Source: Mixta gaviniae
Lineage (GTDB): Bacteria > Pseudomonadota > Gammaproteobacteria > Enterobacterales > Enterobacteriaceae
Assembly: GCF_002953195.1 (NCBI RefSeq)
Contig: NZ_CP026377.1
Location: 3,844,001 to 3,908,000, forward strand
Length of the DNA: 64,000 bases
Direction: 5' to 3'
Position numbers and translations under genes: made by a program. The first letter of the stretch is position 1, and each line of letters begins with the position of its first letter. The notes under the pieces are model-generated. The model did not search any database. It saw nothing but the letters and a program-made list of their open reading frames with translations, and was not told the DNA's origin. This document shows, piece by piece, positions 9,802-19,597 of the stretch.

Positions 9802-12234
9802 ATGGCTGGCGTGAACAAAGCTCAACTGACTGAAACCGACATCGTAACTAAATTTATTCTGCCTGCGGTCAAGAAGGCCGGATGGGATGACATGACGCAG
9901 ATTCGCCAGGAGGTGAAGTTACGTGATGGCAAGGTAGTTGTGCGGGGTAAGCTGGCATCCCGTCAGAAAGTCAAATCAGCAGATATAGTGCTCTACCATA
10001 AGCCTGGCTTACCGCTGGCAGTCATCGAAGCGAAAGCAAACAAGCATGAAATCGGCAAAGGGATGCAGCAGGGACTGGGTTATGCCGCTTTGTTAGAGGT
10101 TCCTTTCGTCTTTGCCTCCAATGGTGATGGCTTCGTATTTCACGACAAAACGAACCACGATCAGTTGGAACGAGAGATTACACTTGAAGAATTCCCAACG
10201 CCTGCTGAGTTATGGGAGAAGCTCTGTCTCTGGAAAGGCTATACCGCCGCACAGCTGCCTGTAATTACGCAGGACTACTATGAAGACGGCTCCGGTAAAT
10301 CGCCGCGTTATTATCAGCTTCAGGCAATCAATAAAACGCTTGAGGCTATCTCAGCAGGCCAGAACCGCATCTTATTAGTGATGGCAACCGGTACCGGCAA
10401 AACCTACACCGCCTTCCAGATTATCTGGCGGTTATGGAAAGGCAGGCACAAGAAACGCATCCTGTTCTTGGCAGATCGCAACATTCTTGTTGATCAAACC
10501 CGCACCAACGATTTCCAGCCTTTTGGGCAGGCAATGACCAAAATCACTGGCCGCACTGTCGATCCCGCTTACGAAATCCATCTGGCGCTGTATCAGGCGA
10601 TGACAGGAACCGAAGAGCATGAAAAAGCGTATAAGCAGGTTGCGCGTGACTTCTTCGATCTGATCATCATTGACGAATGCCATCGCGGCAGCGCCGCTGA
10701 AGACAGTGCCTGGCGCGAGATTCTGGAATATTTTAGTAGTGCGACTCAGGTCGGTTTAACGGCGACGCCGAAAGAGACTCATGAGGTCTCAAATACGGAC
10801 TATTTCGGTGAGCCGGTCTATACCTATTCGCTTAAACAGGGCATTGAGGATGGATTCCTGGCACCTTATAAAGTGGTACGCGTTGATATCAATGTTGACC
10901 TGCAAGGATGGCGTCCAGCGAAAGGCGAAGTCGATAAAAATGGTGAGCTGATTGAAGATCGCATCTACAACCAAAAAGATTTTGATCGCAATTTAGTCAT
11001 TGATGAACGCACTCAGCTGGTGGCGGAAACCATTACGGATTACCTCAAACGCACCAACCCCATGGATAAAACCATCGTCTTCTGCAATGACATACCTCAT
11101 GCAGAGCGGATGCGGCGCGCCCTGGTGAATCTCAACGCAGCGCAAATTAAAGAAAATGATAAATACATTATGCGTATTACAGGCGATGAGACCGAGGGGA
11201 AAAACCAGCTGGATAACTTCATCAATCCGAAGAAGCCCTACCCGGTTATCACCGTAACATCAGAACTGATGACAACGGGTGTCGATGCCAAAACCTGTAA
11301 GCTGGTTGTGCTTGAACAAAATATACAGTCGATGACCAAATTTAAGCAAATCATTGGACGCGGTACGCGTATTGATGAACGTTACAACAAGCTATGGTTC
11401 ACCATTCTGGATTTCCGAAAAACCACCGAACTGTTTGCAGATGAACGCTTTGATGGCTTGCCGGTGAAAGTCATAACGACGACAAAAGATGAGGTCGCCG
11501 ATCCAGAGTCAGATTTTGATGAACAGCTGGAAGATGAAGTATCAGATGGAGCGGGTCAAACAGGCCATGCAGAAGAACCATCGCCAGACTATCCCTCTGG
11601 CCTCTCAACAGACCCCGAACCTGATGGCGCACTGCCCGAAACAGACGAAGAACGACGCAGGAAGTTTTACGTTAAAGGCGTTGCTGTTAACGTGTTATCT
11701 AAACGCGTTCAGTATTACGACGCTGACGGTAAGCTGGTTACCGAATCTTTTCAGGATTACACCCGTCGTACGCTAATGAAAGAGTACGCATCTTTAAATG
11801 ATTTTGTTCAGCGTTGGCAGAGTGCTGAACGTAAACAGGCCATTATCGAAGAGCTGGAACAGCAGGGTATTATCTGGGATGTACTGACGGAAGAGGTCGG
11901 CAAAGAGCTGGATCCGTTCGATATGCTCTGTCATGTCGTGTACGGTCAGCCGCCGCTCACCCGCCGTGAACGCGCCGATAATGTGCGTAAGCGTAACTAC
12001 TTTACCAAATACTCTGAGTCGGCTCAGGCCGTGTTGAGCAACCTGCTCGATAAATACGCCGATGCGGGCGTAAAGGAAATCGAAGATATTCAGGTACTGA
12101 AGCTTCGACCTTTTGATACCATGGGCCGCCCTTTGGAGATCATCAAAAAGAACTTTGGTGACAAGGAAAGCTACATGAGTGCCGTGAGTGAACTGGAAAA
12201 CGAAATCTACGAACTCCCTCCTCGCTCGGCCTGA
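9802..12234 (+). CDS. hsdR: Type I restriction enzyme R subunit (type IB, EcoAI/EcoEI-like)
   Basis: The motor and nuclease subunit of a type I restriction-modification system: it translocates DNA using ATP and cuts far from the recognition site. I chose ATG 9802 (810 residues), 28 codons inside the longest frame, because 810 residues is about the size of type IB R subunits (EcoAI/EcoEI) and the family-like start [15 protein letters not shown] begins there. Seen: an N-terminal PD-(D/E)XK nuclease (SADIVLYH near 61, VIEAK near 76), Walker A ATGTGKT near 195, a DECH box near 290, GLTATP, and a helicase C-terminal half with TTGVDAKTC and IGRGTRID. An acidic linker at about 565-620 precedes the C-terminal helical domain that contacts the methylase. 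It is the first gene of hsdR-hsdM-hsdS. It appears intact. Confidence 0.93.
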   Translation: MAGVNKAQLTETDIVTKFILPAVKKAGWDDMTQIRQEVKLRDGKVVVRGKLASRQKVKSADIVLYHKPGLPLAVIEAKANKHEIGKGMQQGLGYAALLEVPFVFASNGDGFVFHDKTNHDQLEREITLEEFPTPAELWEKLCLWKGYTAAQLPVITQDYYEDGSGKSPRYYQLQAINKTLEAISAGQNRILLVMATGTGKTYTAFQIIWRLWKGRHKKRILFLADRNILVDQTRTNDFQPFGQAMTKITGRTVDPAYEIHLALYQAMTGTEEHEKAYKQVARDFFDLIIIDECHRGSAAEDSAWREILEYFSSATQVGLTATPKETHEVSNTDYFGEPVYTYSLKQGIEDGFLAPYKVVRVDINVDLQGWRPAKGEVDKNGELIEDRIYNQKDFDRNLVIDERTQLVAETITDYLKRTNPMDKTIVFCNDIPHAERMRRALVNLNAAQIKENDKYIMRITGDETEGKNQLDNFINPKKPYPVITVTSELMTTGVDAKTCKLVVLEQNIQSMTKFKQIIGRGTRIDERYNKLWFTILDFRKTTELFADERFDGLPVKVITTTKDEVADPESDFDEQLEDEVSDGAGQTGHAEEPSPDYPSGLSTDPEPDGALPETDEERRRKFYVKGVAVNVLSKRVQYYDADGKLVTESFQDYTRRTLMKEYASLNDFVQRWQSAERKQAIIEELEQQGIIWDVLTEEVGKELDPFDMLCHVVYGQPPLTRRERADNVRKRNYFTKYSESAQAVLSNLLDKYADAGVKEIEDIQVLKLRPFDTMGRPLEIIKKNFGDKESYMSAVSELENEIYELPPRSA

Positions 12235-12306
12235 TTCCCTATCAATGTCTGTCACCGTAGCGACCGCTCGGTGGCAGACTTTTTTATTACGGAAATTGCA
12301 ACAAAC

Positions 12307-13782
12307 ATGTCTATCAGTTCAGTTATCAAATCCTTACAGGACATTATGCGTAAAGACGCCGGTGTGGACGGCGATGCGCAACGTCTGGGTCAGCTTTCAT
12401 GGCTACTGTTTTTAAAAATTTTCGACACTCAGGAAGAAGAGCTGGAAGCCATAATGGATGCTGAAGAGTATCGCCTCCCGGTTCCCGCACGTTATCTGTG
12501 GCGCAACTGGGCAGCAGATGCTGAAGGCATAACGGGCGACAAGCTGCTTGAGTTCGTTAATGACGATCTCTTCCCTGCCCTGAAAAGCCTGCCTGCCCCT
12601 CGCGATAAAAATCCACGTGGCTTTGTGGTGCGGGAAGCTTTCAGCGACGCCTATAACTATATGAAAAACGGTACGCTGCTGCGTCAGGTCATCAATAAGC
12701 TGAACGAAATCGACTTCGGTGACAGCAACGAACGCCATCTGTTTGGCGACATCTACGAACAGATTCTGCGCGACCTGCAAAGCGCTGGCAACGCGGGCGA
12801 ATTTTATACGCCACGCGCCGTTACCCGCTTTATGGTTAACCGTATTGATCCCAAACTGGGCGAGCGCGTTATTGATCCCGCCTGCGGTACTGGCGGATTT
12901 CTGGCTTGCACGGTTGACCATATTAAAGCCAACTACGTTCACAGCACCGACGATCACCAAACGCTGCAGAAGCAGATTCACGGCGTAGAGAAAAAGCAGC
13001 TCCCGCACCTGCTTTGTACTACCAATATGCTACTGCACGGTATTGAAGTTCCGGTACAGATTCGCCATGACAATACGTTAAGCAAGCCGCTCTCTTCATG
13101 GGATGAGCAGTTCGATGTGATTGTTACCAACCCGCCATTTGGCGGCACCGAAGAAGATGGCATCGAGAAAAACTTTCCCTCTGAAACGCAAACGCGTGAA
13201 ACTGCAGACCTTTTCCTGCAGTTGATTGTGGAAGTGCTGGCGGATAAAGGACGCGCCGCTGTCGTTCTTCCAGATGGCACGCTATTTGGTGAAGGTGTTA
13301 AAACCAAAATCAAAAAGCTGCTGACAGAAGAGTGCAACCTGCACACCATCGTACGTCTGCCGAATGGCGTGTTTAATCCCTATACCGGCATCAAAACTAA
13401 CCTGCTGTTTTTCACCAAAGGCCAGCCGACACAGGATATCTGGTTCTATGAACATCCCTATCCTGAAGGCGTGAAAAACTACAGCAAAACCCGCCCCATG
13501 AAAGTTGAAGAGTTTCAGCCGGAGATCGATTGGTGGGGCAATGAAGCCGACGGCTTTGCCAGCCGTGTTGAAAACGAACACGCCTGGAAAGTCAGCATTG
13601 ATGAAGTCATTGCACGTAACTTCAACCTTGATATCAAGAATCCGCATCAGGCAGAAGCGATCAGCCATGATCCCGATGAGCTGCTGGTGCAGTATCAACA
13701 GCAGCAAGCGGAGATTAGCCAGCTGCGTCACCAGCTACGCGATATCCTCGGTGCCGCGCTTGCGGGCAAGGAGGCCAACTGA
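12307..13782 (+). CDS. hsdM: Type I N6-adenine methyltransferase subunit
   Basis: The modification subunit: it transfers a methyl group from S-adenosylmethionine to adenine N6 at sites chosen by HsdS. The frame also allows GTG at 12271, but ATG 12307 (491 residues) fits the type IB family length of about 490. Seen: N-terminal helical domain with the LGQLSWLLFLKIFD stretch, SAM-binding motif I DPACGTGG near residue 191, catalytic motif IV NPPF near 275, and a C-terminal helix that would pack on HsdS. The stop overlaps the hsdS start as TGATG at 13780-13784, showing translational coupling. It appears intact. Confidence 0.93.
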   Translation: MSISSVIKSLQDIMRKDAGVDGDAQRLGQLSWLLFLKIFDTQEEELEAIMDAEEYRLPVPARYLWRNWAADAEGITGDKLLEFVNDDLFPALKSLPAPRDKNPRGFVVREAFSDAYNYMKNGTLLRQVINKLNEIDFGDSNERHLFGDIYEQILRDLQSAGNAGEFYTPRAVTRFMVNRIDPKLGERVIDPACGTGGFLACTVDHIKANYVHSTDDHQTLQKQIHGVEKKQLPHLLCTTNMLLHGIEVPVQIRHDNTLSKPLSSWDEQFDVIVTNPPFGGTEEDGIEKNFPSETQTRETADLFLQLIVEVLADKGRAAVVLPDGTLFGEGVKTKIKKLLTEECNLHTIVRLPNGVFNPYTGIKTNLLFFTKGQPTQDIWFYEHPYPEGVKNYSKTRPMKVEEFQPEIDWWGNEADGFASRVENEHAWKVSIDEVIARNFNLDIKNPHQAEAISHDPDELLVQYQQQQAEISQLRHQLRDILGAALAGKEAN

Positions 13783-15533
13783 TGTCTGCTGAGCAACTAA
13801 TCACCCAACATATCAATACCTGGACATCTGCCTTACAGACACGTTCAACGGCTGGACGCGGCAACAACGGCAAGATTGATCTTTATGGCATTAAAAAGCT
13901 GCGCGAACTGATTCTGGAACTGGCGGTGCGCGGCAAGCTGGTGCCACAGGACCCAAATGATGAACCTGCGTCTGAGTTGCTAAAACGCATTGCCGCTGAA
14001 AAAGCCGAGCTGGTGAAGCAGGGAAAAATTAAAAAGCAGAAGCCTTTGGCAAAAATTAATGAGGATGAAACGCCGTTTGAATTGCCGGAGAGCTGGGAAT
14101 GGACATCGTTAGGTTTTCTGACAAATTATGGTCAATGCGATAAAGCAGAGCCTGAAGATGCTAAAAGCAACACATGGATTGTTGAACTCGAAGATATTGA
14201 AAAAGAAACATCCAGGCTTTTAAATAGAGTTACTTTTGCCGAACGCCCATTCAAAAGCTCAAAAAATAGATTTTCATGTGGGGACGTACTATATGGAAAG
14301 TTACGCCCATATTTAAATAAAGTACTTATTGCTGATGATGATGGCGTTTGCACCACTGAGATAATTCCCGTCAGACCATTCAATGGAATCACTTCAGAAT
14401 ATCTGAGCATATTACTAAAGTCCCCTAGCTTTATTAGATACGCTAACGAATCAACACATGGCATGAATATGCCAAGGTTAGGTACTGATAAAGCAATAAA
14501 TGCGTTAACACCTCTAGCTCCTGTCAATGAGCAAATAAATATCGTTCAAAAAGTAAAAGACCTCATGTCCCTTTGCGACCAACTGGAGCAGCAATCTCTG
14601 ACCAGTCTGGAAGCACATTCCCAGCTGGTTGAAACGTTGCTGGCAACACTTACCAATAGCCAAAATGCCGAAGAGTTAGCCGAAAACTGGGCGCGAATCA
14701 GCCAGCATTTCGACACGCTGTTTACCACCGAAGCTAGCATTGATGCGCTTAAACAAACCATTCTGCAACTGGCGGTGATGGGTAGATTGGTGCCGCAAGA
14801 CCCCAACGACGAACCCGCATCCGAATTGCTAAAGCGTATTGAGCAGGAAAAAGCGCAACTGGTGAAAGAAGGTAAAATTAAAAAACAGAAACCTTTGCCG
14901 CCAGTGAGTGATGAGGAAAAGCCTTTTGGGTTGCCGGAGGGGTGGGAGTTTATTAGGCTGGGTGACCTAACCAGCAAGATGGGCTCGGGTAGTACTCCTC
15001 GAGGAGGGCAAAGTGCATATGTAACTGAAGGCATTCCATTTCTTCGCTCTCAAAACGTGTGGAATGAGGGCCTCCGTTTAGACGATATAGTGTATATTGA
15101 TAAAAATATACATTCTAAAATGGATGGAACGAAAGTTTTTCCTGGTGATATTCTTCTAAATATCACCGGGGCTTCATTAGGCCGCACTTTAATATTTCCT
15201 GATCACATCATAGAGGCAAACGTTAGCCAGCATGTCACAATCATTCGATTGTTATTGGGCGAGCTTGCACCATTTGTTCACTTAGCCATTAAATCTCCCC
15301 TTATTCAAAACCTGATATGGAGAAGACAAGTCGGCATGGCAATTGAAGGACTTAGTAAAAAAACATTGGAATTATTTGAATTCCCAGTACCACCGTTATT
15401 AGAGCAACATCGAATTGTTACTAAAATTGATGAACTATTCATTATCTGCGAAAAACTTAAATCCCACCTGCGATCTGCCCAGCAAACCCAGCTACATTTG
15501 GCGAATGCACTCACAGACGCAGCGCTAAGCTAA
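13782..15533 (+). CDS. hsdS: Type I restriction specificity subunit with two target-recognition domains
   Basis: A 583-residue DNA-recognition subunit; each half of the bipartite target is read by one target-recognition domain (TRD). Seen: TRD1 at about residues 100-260, TRD2 at about 385-550, and two copies of a conserved block (LVPQDPNDEPASELLKRI...) at residues about 47-89 and 330-372. The length matches type IB S subunits (EcoAI about 589). The TRDs are visibly more AT-rich than the conserved blocks, as expected for exchanged recognition modules. ATG overlaps the hsdM stop. The recognition sequence cannot be deduced from the protein alone. Confidence 0.92.
   Translation: MSAEQLITQHINTWTSALQTRSTAGRGNNGKIDLYGIKKLRELILELAVRGKLVPQDPNDEPASELLKRIAAEKAELVKQGKIKKQKPLAKINEDETPFELPESWEWTSLGFLTNYGQCDKAEPEDAKSNTWIVELEDIEKETSRLLNRVTFAERPFKSSKNRFSCGDVLYGKLRPYLNKVLIADDDGVCTTEIIPVRPFNGITSEYLSILLKSPSFIRYANESTHGMNMPRLGTDKAINALTPLAPVNEQINIVQKVKDLMSLCDQLEQQSLTSLEAHSQLVETLLATLTNSQNAEELAENWARISQHFDTLFTTEASIDALKQTILQLAVMGRLVPQDPNDEPASELLKRIEQEKAQLVKEGKIKKQKPLPPVSDEEKPFGLPEGWEFIRLGDLTSKMGSGSTPRGGQSAYVTEGIPFLRSQNVWNEGLRLDDIVYIDKNIHSKMDGTKVFPGDILLNITGASLGRTLIFPDHIIEANVSQHVTIIRLLLGELAPFVHLAIKSPLIQNLIWRRQVGMAIEGLSKKTLELFEFPVPPLLEQHRIVTKIDELFIICEKLKSHLRSAQQTQLHLANALTDAALS
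13920..14049 (+). repeat. hsdS conserved block, copy 1 (130 bp)
   Basis: First of two direct repeats inside hsdS, encoding the conserved spacer block that precedes TRD1. The partner is at 14769-14898. The two encoded peptides are nearly identical through LVPQDPNDEPASELLKRI, and the DNA copies differ mostly at third codon positions. They could recombine to delete or swap a TRD. Confidence 0.8.
14769..14898 (+). repeat. hsdS conserved block, copy 2 (130 bp)
   Basis: Second copy of the hsdS direct repeat, preceding TRD2. It is the same length as the first copy and in the same orientation and frame, as is typical of S subunits that arose by duplication. Confidence 0.8.
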
Positions 15534-15543
15534 GGAACAGACG

Positions 15544-16647
15544 ATGCCGGTTCATCATGCTATCTGGCGGGTGGGGGATAACCCACAGCCGCTGACCATC
15601 AGCAAGCTGGCCAGTGAAAGTTTGCTGGAAAGAATGATCTTAAACGACCCAACCATTCTTTCAGACCAGTGGATGATTATCGGTCATCAGGAAAATACGC
15701 TCGATAAGGGGCGTATTGATCTGCTGGCGATAGCGCCTGATGCCTCGCTAATCCTGATAGAGCTGAAACGCGACCGCACACCGCGCGAGGTAGTCGCTCA
15801 GGCGCTGGATTACGCTTCATGGGTAGATGATTTAACCGCAGACCGCCTGTCACAAATTTATGAAAAATTCTCTGGCGGCAGTAATCTGGGTGACGCCTTT
15901 AAGCAACGTTTCAATACTGAGTTAGAAGAAGAGTCTATTAACCAGTCGCATCAAATCATTATCGTAGCGGCGGAACTGGATCCGTCCACCGAACGCATTG
16001 TCGACTATTTAAGTAAAAATGGTATCTCTATTAACGTGCTGTTCTTCAAAGTCTTTCAGCACGGAGATGAACAGTTTTTAAGTCGCGCCTGGCTTCTCGA
16101 TCCCAGCGAGACGCAAACTAATGCTGCTCAGGCCACCGCAAGTACGAGTGCTCAATCAAAAGAACCCTGGAATGGAGAGTTCTATGTCTCGTTCGGTGAC
16201 TCAAATAGTCGTAACTGGGAAGAGGCGCGACATTACGGGTTTATCAGTGCCGGTGGCGGAAGCTGGTACAGCCAGACCTTAAAACAGCTTCAGCCCAGTC
16301 AACGCGTCTGGGTTAACATCCCAAAAACAGGTTATGTAGGCGTCGGTATTGTGCAAAGTGCCGTTGAGCCAGCCAGCAGCTTTACAGTTAATACTGAGGC
16401 TGGTGAAAAACTCGCGATGGACGTGCTTAAGCATGGAGACCTTTATCGTGATAACTCAGGTGATCCCGATAAATCTGAGTATTTCGTCTCAGTAAAATGG
16501 CTTGAAACCCGTAGTGAACAGGATGCAGTAAATGAACTCGGATTCTTCGGTAATCAAAATACCGTTTGTAAACCGACAACGCCAAAGTGGCGACACACTG
16601 TTGAAAGATTGAAAAATCACTTCATAAACTGGGATACTAACGAGTAG
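15544..16647 (+). CDS. DUF91/NucS-like nuclease-domain protein appended to the RM operon
   Basis: A 367-residue protein, starting 10 bases after the hsdS stop with a good Shine-Dalgarno (AAGGA), so it is probably co-transcribed with hsdRMS. Seen: an N-terminal domain with GRIDLLAI followed by LIELKRD near residue 73 and a helix with QALDYASWV. This is the D...ExK pattern of DUF91/NucS-type PD-(D/E)XK nucleases. After a linker near 185-205 comes a C-terminal beta-rich domain (RVWVNIPKTGYVGVGIV near 260) that resembles EVE/PUA-like folds, which elsewhere bind modified bases. The EVE comparison is only by eye. A nuclease with a modified-base reader would make sense beside a methylating system, but this is inference. 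Confidence 0.65.
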   Translation: MPVHHAIWRVGDNPQPLTISKLASESLLERMILNDPTILSDQWMIIGHQENTLDKGRIDLLAIAPDASLILIELKRDRTPREVVAQALDYASWVDDLTADRLSQIYEKFSGGSNLGDAFKQRFNTELEEESINQSHQIIIVAAELDPSTERIVDYLSKNGISINVLFFKVFQHGDEQFLSRAWLLDPSETQTNAAQATASTSAQSKEPWNGEFYVSFGDSNSRNWEEARHYGFISAGGGSWYSQTLKQLQPSQRVWVNIPKTGYVGVGIVQSAVEPASSFTVNTEAGEKLAMDVLKHGDLYRDNSGDPDKSEYFVSVKWLETRSEQDAVNELGFFGNQNTVCKPTTPKWRHTVERLKNHFINWDTNE

Positions 16648-16778
16648 AATTTTCCGGCATTCAGGCGAATGGATTTTAATAAGGATCTTAACAATGCGTA
16701 AAATCCTCCACTCCGAATACCCGTTCCGGCGGTCACACGAAGGTGTGGCTGCCCCGACGGTATATTCGGGGATTACCC

Positions 16779-17009
16779 ATGCATACAAGAAATCGAGCGT
16801 TTCGTCGCCATCATATGAAAAGGCTCAAAACTAAACGCGGCCGCTATAATAATGCGGCTTACAGCTGGCCTGAAGGCGCGACTATCGTCAATATCGGTAA
16901 GGCTTATCATACGCCATGCCTCTGTTCATGCTGGATGTGTGGACATCAGCGTTTTCATCACGGCATGAACATGCAGGAAATGAGAGCAAGAGCCAGGTAT
17001 CAGGATTAA
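16779..17009 (+). CDS. Small Cys-rich protein with CSCxMCG motif
   Basis: A 76-residue basic protein. Start ATG 16779 is chosen over GTG 16743 because the family usually begins with a short Arg/Lys-rich segment. Seen: RR...KRLKTKRGRY, then TPCLCSCWMCG near residues 47-57, a likely metal site. I recognise the pattern as a conserved small protein of unknown function found in diverse proteobacteria, often near defence or mobile genes. No function is assigned. A hairpin with CCCCGA/TCGGGG arms lies just upstream at about 16753-16772. Confidence 0.6.
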   Translation: MHTRNRAFRRHHMKRLKTKRGRYNNAAYSWPEGATIVNIGKAYHTPCLCSCWMCGHQRFHHGMNMQEMRARARYQD

Positions 17010-17125
17010 GCAGCTTAGCCCACCTCAATGGTGGGCTACCTTCCAGCAAACACCCTCTGATAAACCAACTTGTAAGCTCACCTACCACCCCCTACAAACC
17101 CGATAAGCACAATGAGGACCTCACA

Positions 17126-17284
17126 ATGCAAAGTCGAGCCACCAGCGCCAAAATCACCAAACAACAAATTTGCCGCTCCGTTGCTAGCTCAACGGCTATT
17201 GAAACGGGTGAAGCTGTGCGGAAAATTGAGCAAAATCATAAGCAGTATCAAGCTAAAGCAAAAGCTATCGGCTTAGCTCGCTAA
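17126..17284 (+). CDS. Small hypothetical protein (52 aa)
   Basis: A short open frame starting at ATG 17126 with an AGGAC Shine-Dalgarno-like sequence about 8 bases before. The product is basic and alanine-rich, with an amphipathic helical C-terminal half (EAVRKIEQNHKQYQAKAKA). It lies in the same direction as the RM operon. I do not recognise the family. The start codon and coding status are moderate guesses; the frame can be extended upstream to 16916, but that stretch overlaps the CSCxMCG gene and is unlikely to be translated. Confidence 0.4.
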   Translation: MQSRATSAKITKQQICRSVASSTAIETGEAVRKIEQNHKQYQAKAKAIGLAR

Positions 17285-17523
17285 TTCGGCAAAATATCGT
17301 CAACAAGCTGTATCATCGGCATATAGCTGTCAGTGATTTCGGCCTGAATAGCCTTTTAAACGCTTTATGCTCGCCAAAAAGACTGTAACCCAGCATCTGC
17401 CTGAACTGACAACACATCAAAATCTGCTTCATCGATAATGCCCGGTCTATTCAACAATACACTATCCTATGAACCAGGCTGGTAAATGCTCTTCAAAGAA
17501 TTGAGACTATCTTTGGCCAATTC

Positions 17524-18828
17524 TCATCCTCTCTGGAATAAGTTCACTACGTTGCTGGTGGCCTGCTCAACATGATTAACCCTCTTTTCCCACTGTTCTA
17601 ATGCCCTTCTTTTCTCTACAAGATAATCATAACGGTCATAGTGCTTCGAGCTGACATCCTGCAATGCATGGTTTTGAATGCGGTCACGCAGCTCTTTCGA
17701 AACACCGATTTCGCCCATCAGCGTTTTGCAGGTCCGCCGTAAATCCCTTGCAACAAACACCGGATTGTCAGGAAAGTGCTCACGATAATAGATGATTGCC
17801 TGCGCAAAACTGTCGGTCCGCAGATGTTTAGCCGCATCCAGCCGTTGCGGAAAGATAAACGGACTATTGTTAACGTTTTCCACCTTCAGCCTTTCCAGAA
17901 TTTCGACCGCTGAATCCGTTAACGGAACCAGATGGTCACGCTTGTTCTTTGATACATCAGCGACGATCAACAGCGTTTTTTCTTCCCAGTTCACTGCATC
18001 CCAACGACTGGAAGCCAGTTCATGTGGGCGCTGGCCACCAGCGTAAACACATAAATTAAGCAGCAAACTTACCGTGCTGCCGACGCTTGGCGTTTTGGGG
18101 AAGTCCCCCATTAACTGTTGCAGTTCATTCAACTTGAGCCAGTTGGTTCCCGCTTTCTCTGCAGCAGACTGTTTAGGGATGACGCTCACCGGGTTCATCT
18201 CAAGCCCAAACATCACATTCTGCTGGTGGTTGGCCGGATCGTTGTCCGCTTTGAGCCCATAGTTGAAAGCTGCCATCAGATAAGAACGCACACGGTTTGC
18301 TTCAACGCTCGCACCGCGCTGAATGATAGCGGACAGAATCTGTTTGATATGTAGCGGTGTGACTTCGTTAGCTTTGGTATCTTTGGCGATAACGGAATAC
18401 GTTTCTTTCTCCAGACGGTAGAGCACCTGCTGCCATGTCCGCTTTCCATCTTCCCGCATTTTGTTGGTGTAACCCTGAATAAGCTGCTCGATGCTGCCCT
18501 TTAACTGTTCGGCACGTTTTTGCTTTTCCAGCGCGATTTCCTGTTCAGCCTTTTCGACCTTAGGGTTCTTCCCTTCCTTCAGCGTACCGGCATAACCTTT
18601 CGCAAGCTGACGAGCCTGAGCTAACGACATTTCAGGGTAACGACCCAACTGAATAAAGTGGCGCTTAGCATTCCAGTAGTAGCGATAGTAGAAAACTCGC
18701 TGCCCGGATGGCTCAACTTTAACGCCCAGACGCCCTGCTCCGCGCTCACCACTCTTGTCCCAAACCTGATAAGCCGAGTCGCGAGCTTTAAGACCGCGCA
18801 CCATTGAGTCCGTTAGATTGTCTGCCAA
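17524..18828 (-). CDS. int: P4-type tyrosine integrase of element A
   Basis: A site-specific recombinase of the P4 family, about 434 residues from a TTG start at 18828. I prefer this TTG because a strong Shine-Dalgarno (AAGGA) sits just before it and the protein then begins LADNLTDSMVRGLKARDSAY, the usual DUF4102 arm-binding start; the ATG at 18921 adds 31 unrelated residues. Seen: N-terminal arm-binding domain, core-binding domain, and a catalytic domain with RPHELASSRW, RDLRRTCKTLMGEIG and a C-terminal catalytic tyrosine within SSKHYDRYDY. The start lies about 185 bp from the tRNA repeat at 19014, the usual spacing for an island integrase next to its attachment site. Confidence 0.88.
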   Translation of the reverse strand: MADNLTDSMVRGLKARDSAYQVWDKSGERGAGRLGVKVEPSGQRVFYYRYYWNAKRHFIQLGRYPEMSLAQARQLAKGYAGTLKEGKNPKVEKAEQEIALEKQKRAEQLKGSIEQLIQGYTNKMREDGKRTWQQVLYRLEKETYSVIAKDTKANEVTPLHIKQILSAIIQRGASVEANRVRSYLMAAFNYGLKADNDPANHQQNVMFGLEMNPVSVIPKQSAAEKAGTNWLKLNELQQLMGDFPKTPSVGSTVSLLLNLCVYAGGQRPHELASSRWDAVNWEEKTLLIVADVSKNKRDHLVPLTDSAVEILERLKVENVNNSPFIFPQRLDAAKHLRTDSFAQAIIYYREHFPDNPVFVARDLRRTCKTLMGEIGVSKELRDRIQNHALQDVSSKHYDRYDYLVEKRRALEQWEKRVNHVEQATSNVVNLFQRG

Positions 18829-19013
18829 GAGAGAGTCCTTACGAGAATTATATTGCTGTTTTCTGGGTGATGTAGCAGGTGACGTAAGGATGATACTGAA
18901 AGGAAGATCCCGGAACAACATGAAACGAAGAAATCAACATAACGTTCTGTTTTATAGCATTTAATAAGCGAACATGGTTTAAGATGAAAAACGATGGAAC
19001 AAGCTATTCATAT

Positions 19014-19063
19014 GACTCATAATCGCTTGGTCGTTGGTTCAAACCCAACAGGGGCCACCAAAT
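19014..19063 (+). repeat. att repeat 1: tRNA-Ile2(CAU) 3' fragment
   Basis: A 50-bp sequence identical to 35029-35078. It contains the anticodon arm (ACTCATAATC, anticodon CAT), variable loop, T arm and acceptor 3' strand with CCA of a tRNA-Ile2 of the ileX/ileY type. The 20 bases on its left do not resemble the 5' half of a tRNA, so this is an integration scar and not a working tRNA. It separates element A (integrase on the left) from element B (P2-like prophage on the right). Confidence 0.88.
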
Positions 19064-19086
19064 TTTACCTGTTAAATCAGGAATCT

Positions 19087-19113
19087 AAGCCACCTCGCAA
19101 GGGTGGCTTTTTT
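19087..19113 (+). terminator. Rho-independent terminator after the tRNA fragment
   Basis: Stem AAGCCACC (19087-19094) / GGTGGCTT (19102-19109) with a short loop, continuing into a run of six T on the + strand. It is typical of the terminator behind a tRNA gene, suggesting it was carried with the attachment site. Confidence 0.75.
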
Positions 19114-19185
19114 GTTGGCGTCGCAGTCATTGGCAGCAAAATGGCAGCAGAAATTTTGCATCGCTTTTAAACAGAGACCCTCTTC

Positions 19186-19596
19186 ATGAAAAAAATTCTC
19201 TTTTCGCTCTCGCTTTTGCTGGCGTCTAACGCCTTTGCGAATGAAATTTCTCGGCCGGTTTTAAATGATTTTGCTGATGATGTTCCTAAACCCGTTTTAG
19301 AAGTCATCAATACTTATCAGCACGACTCTTTCGGTCTTCTTGATGGCACCCTATCCATGACGATGAAGAAGCCAGCCGTTAACGAAGATATGGCCGTACT
19401 GTTTTTCCGTGGTATATGCGACACACAATACGTTGGCAAAACGTGGAATCCCGGCTTGATAAAGAAGGTTGTTATTTCAAATAAATCAGGCGATCAGCAG
19501 ATAACGCTTAACGGCGGTGGGCAGGAATGCAAAAGGCTAGGTCCTATGAATATGGATGAGTCTGATAAATATATAAAATCGCTTATTCAAAAATAA
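19186..19596 (+). CDS. Secreted/periplasmic hypothetical protein (136 aa)
   Basis: A small protein with a clear Sec signal peptide (MKKILFSLSLLLASNAFAN, cleavage likely after AFA). The mature part is about 117 residues with two cysteines (GICDTQ and GQECKRL) that could pair in the periplasm. The family is not recognised. It lies between the attachment repeat and the ogr gene of the P2-like prophage, an end position where cargo genes are common. A hairpin terminator with CCCGC/GCGGG arms follows at 19598-19611. Confidence 0.6.
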   Translation: MKKILFSLSLLLASNAFANEISRPVLNDFADDVPKPVLEVINTYQHDSFGLLDGTLSMTMKKPAVNEDMAVLFFRGICDTQYVGKTWNPGLIKKVVISNKSGDQQITLNGGGQECKRLGPMNMDESDKYIKSLIQK

Positions 19597-19597
19597 A

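Noticed and set aside
16694..16828. 44-codon frame before the CSCxMCG gene
   Set aside because: It overlaps the CSCxMCG start region in another frame, has no convincing Shine-Dalgarno and no recognisable features.
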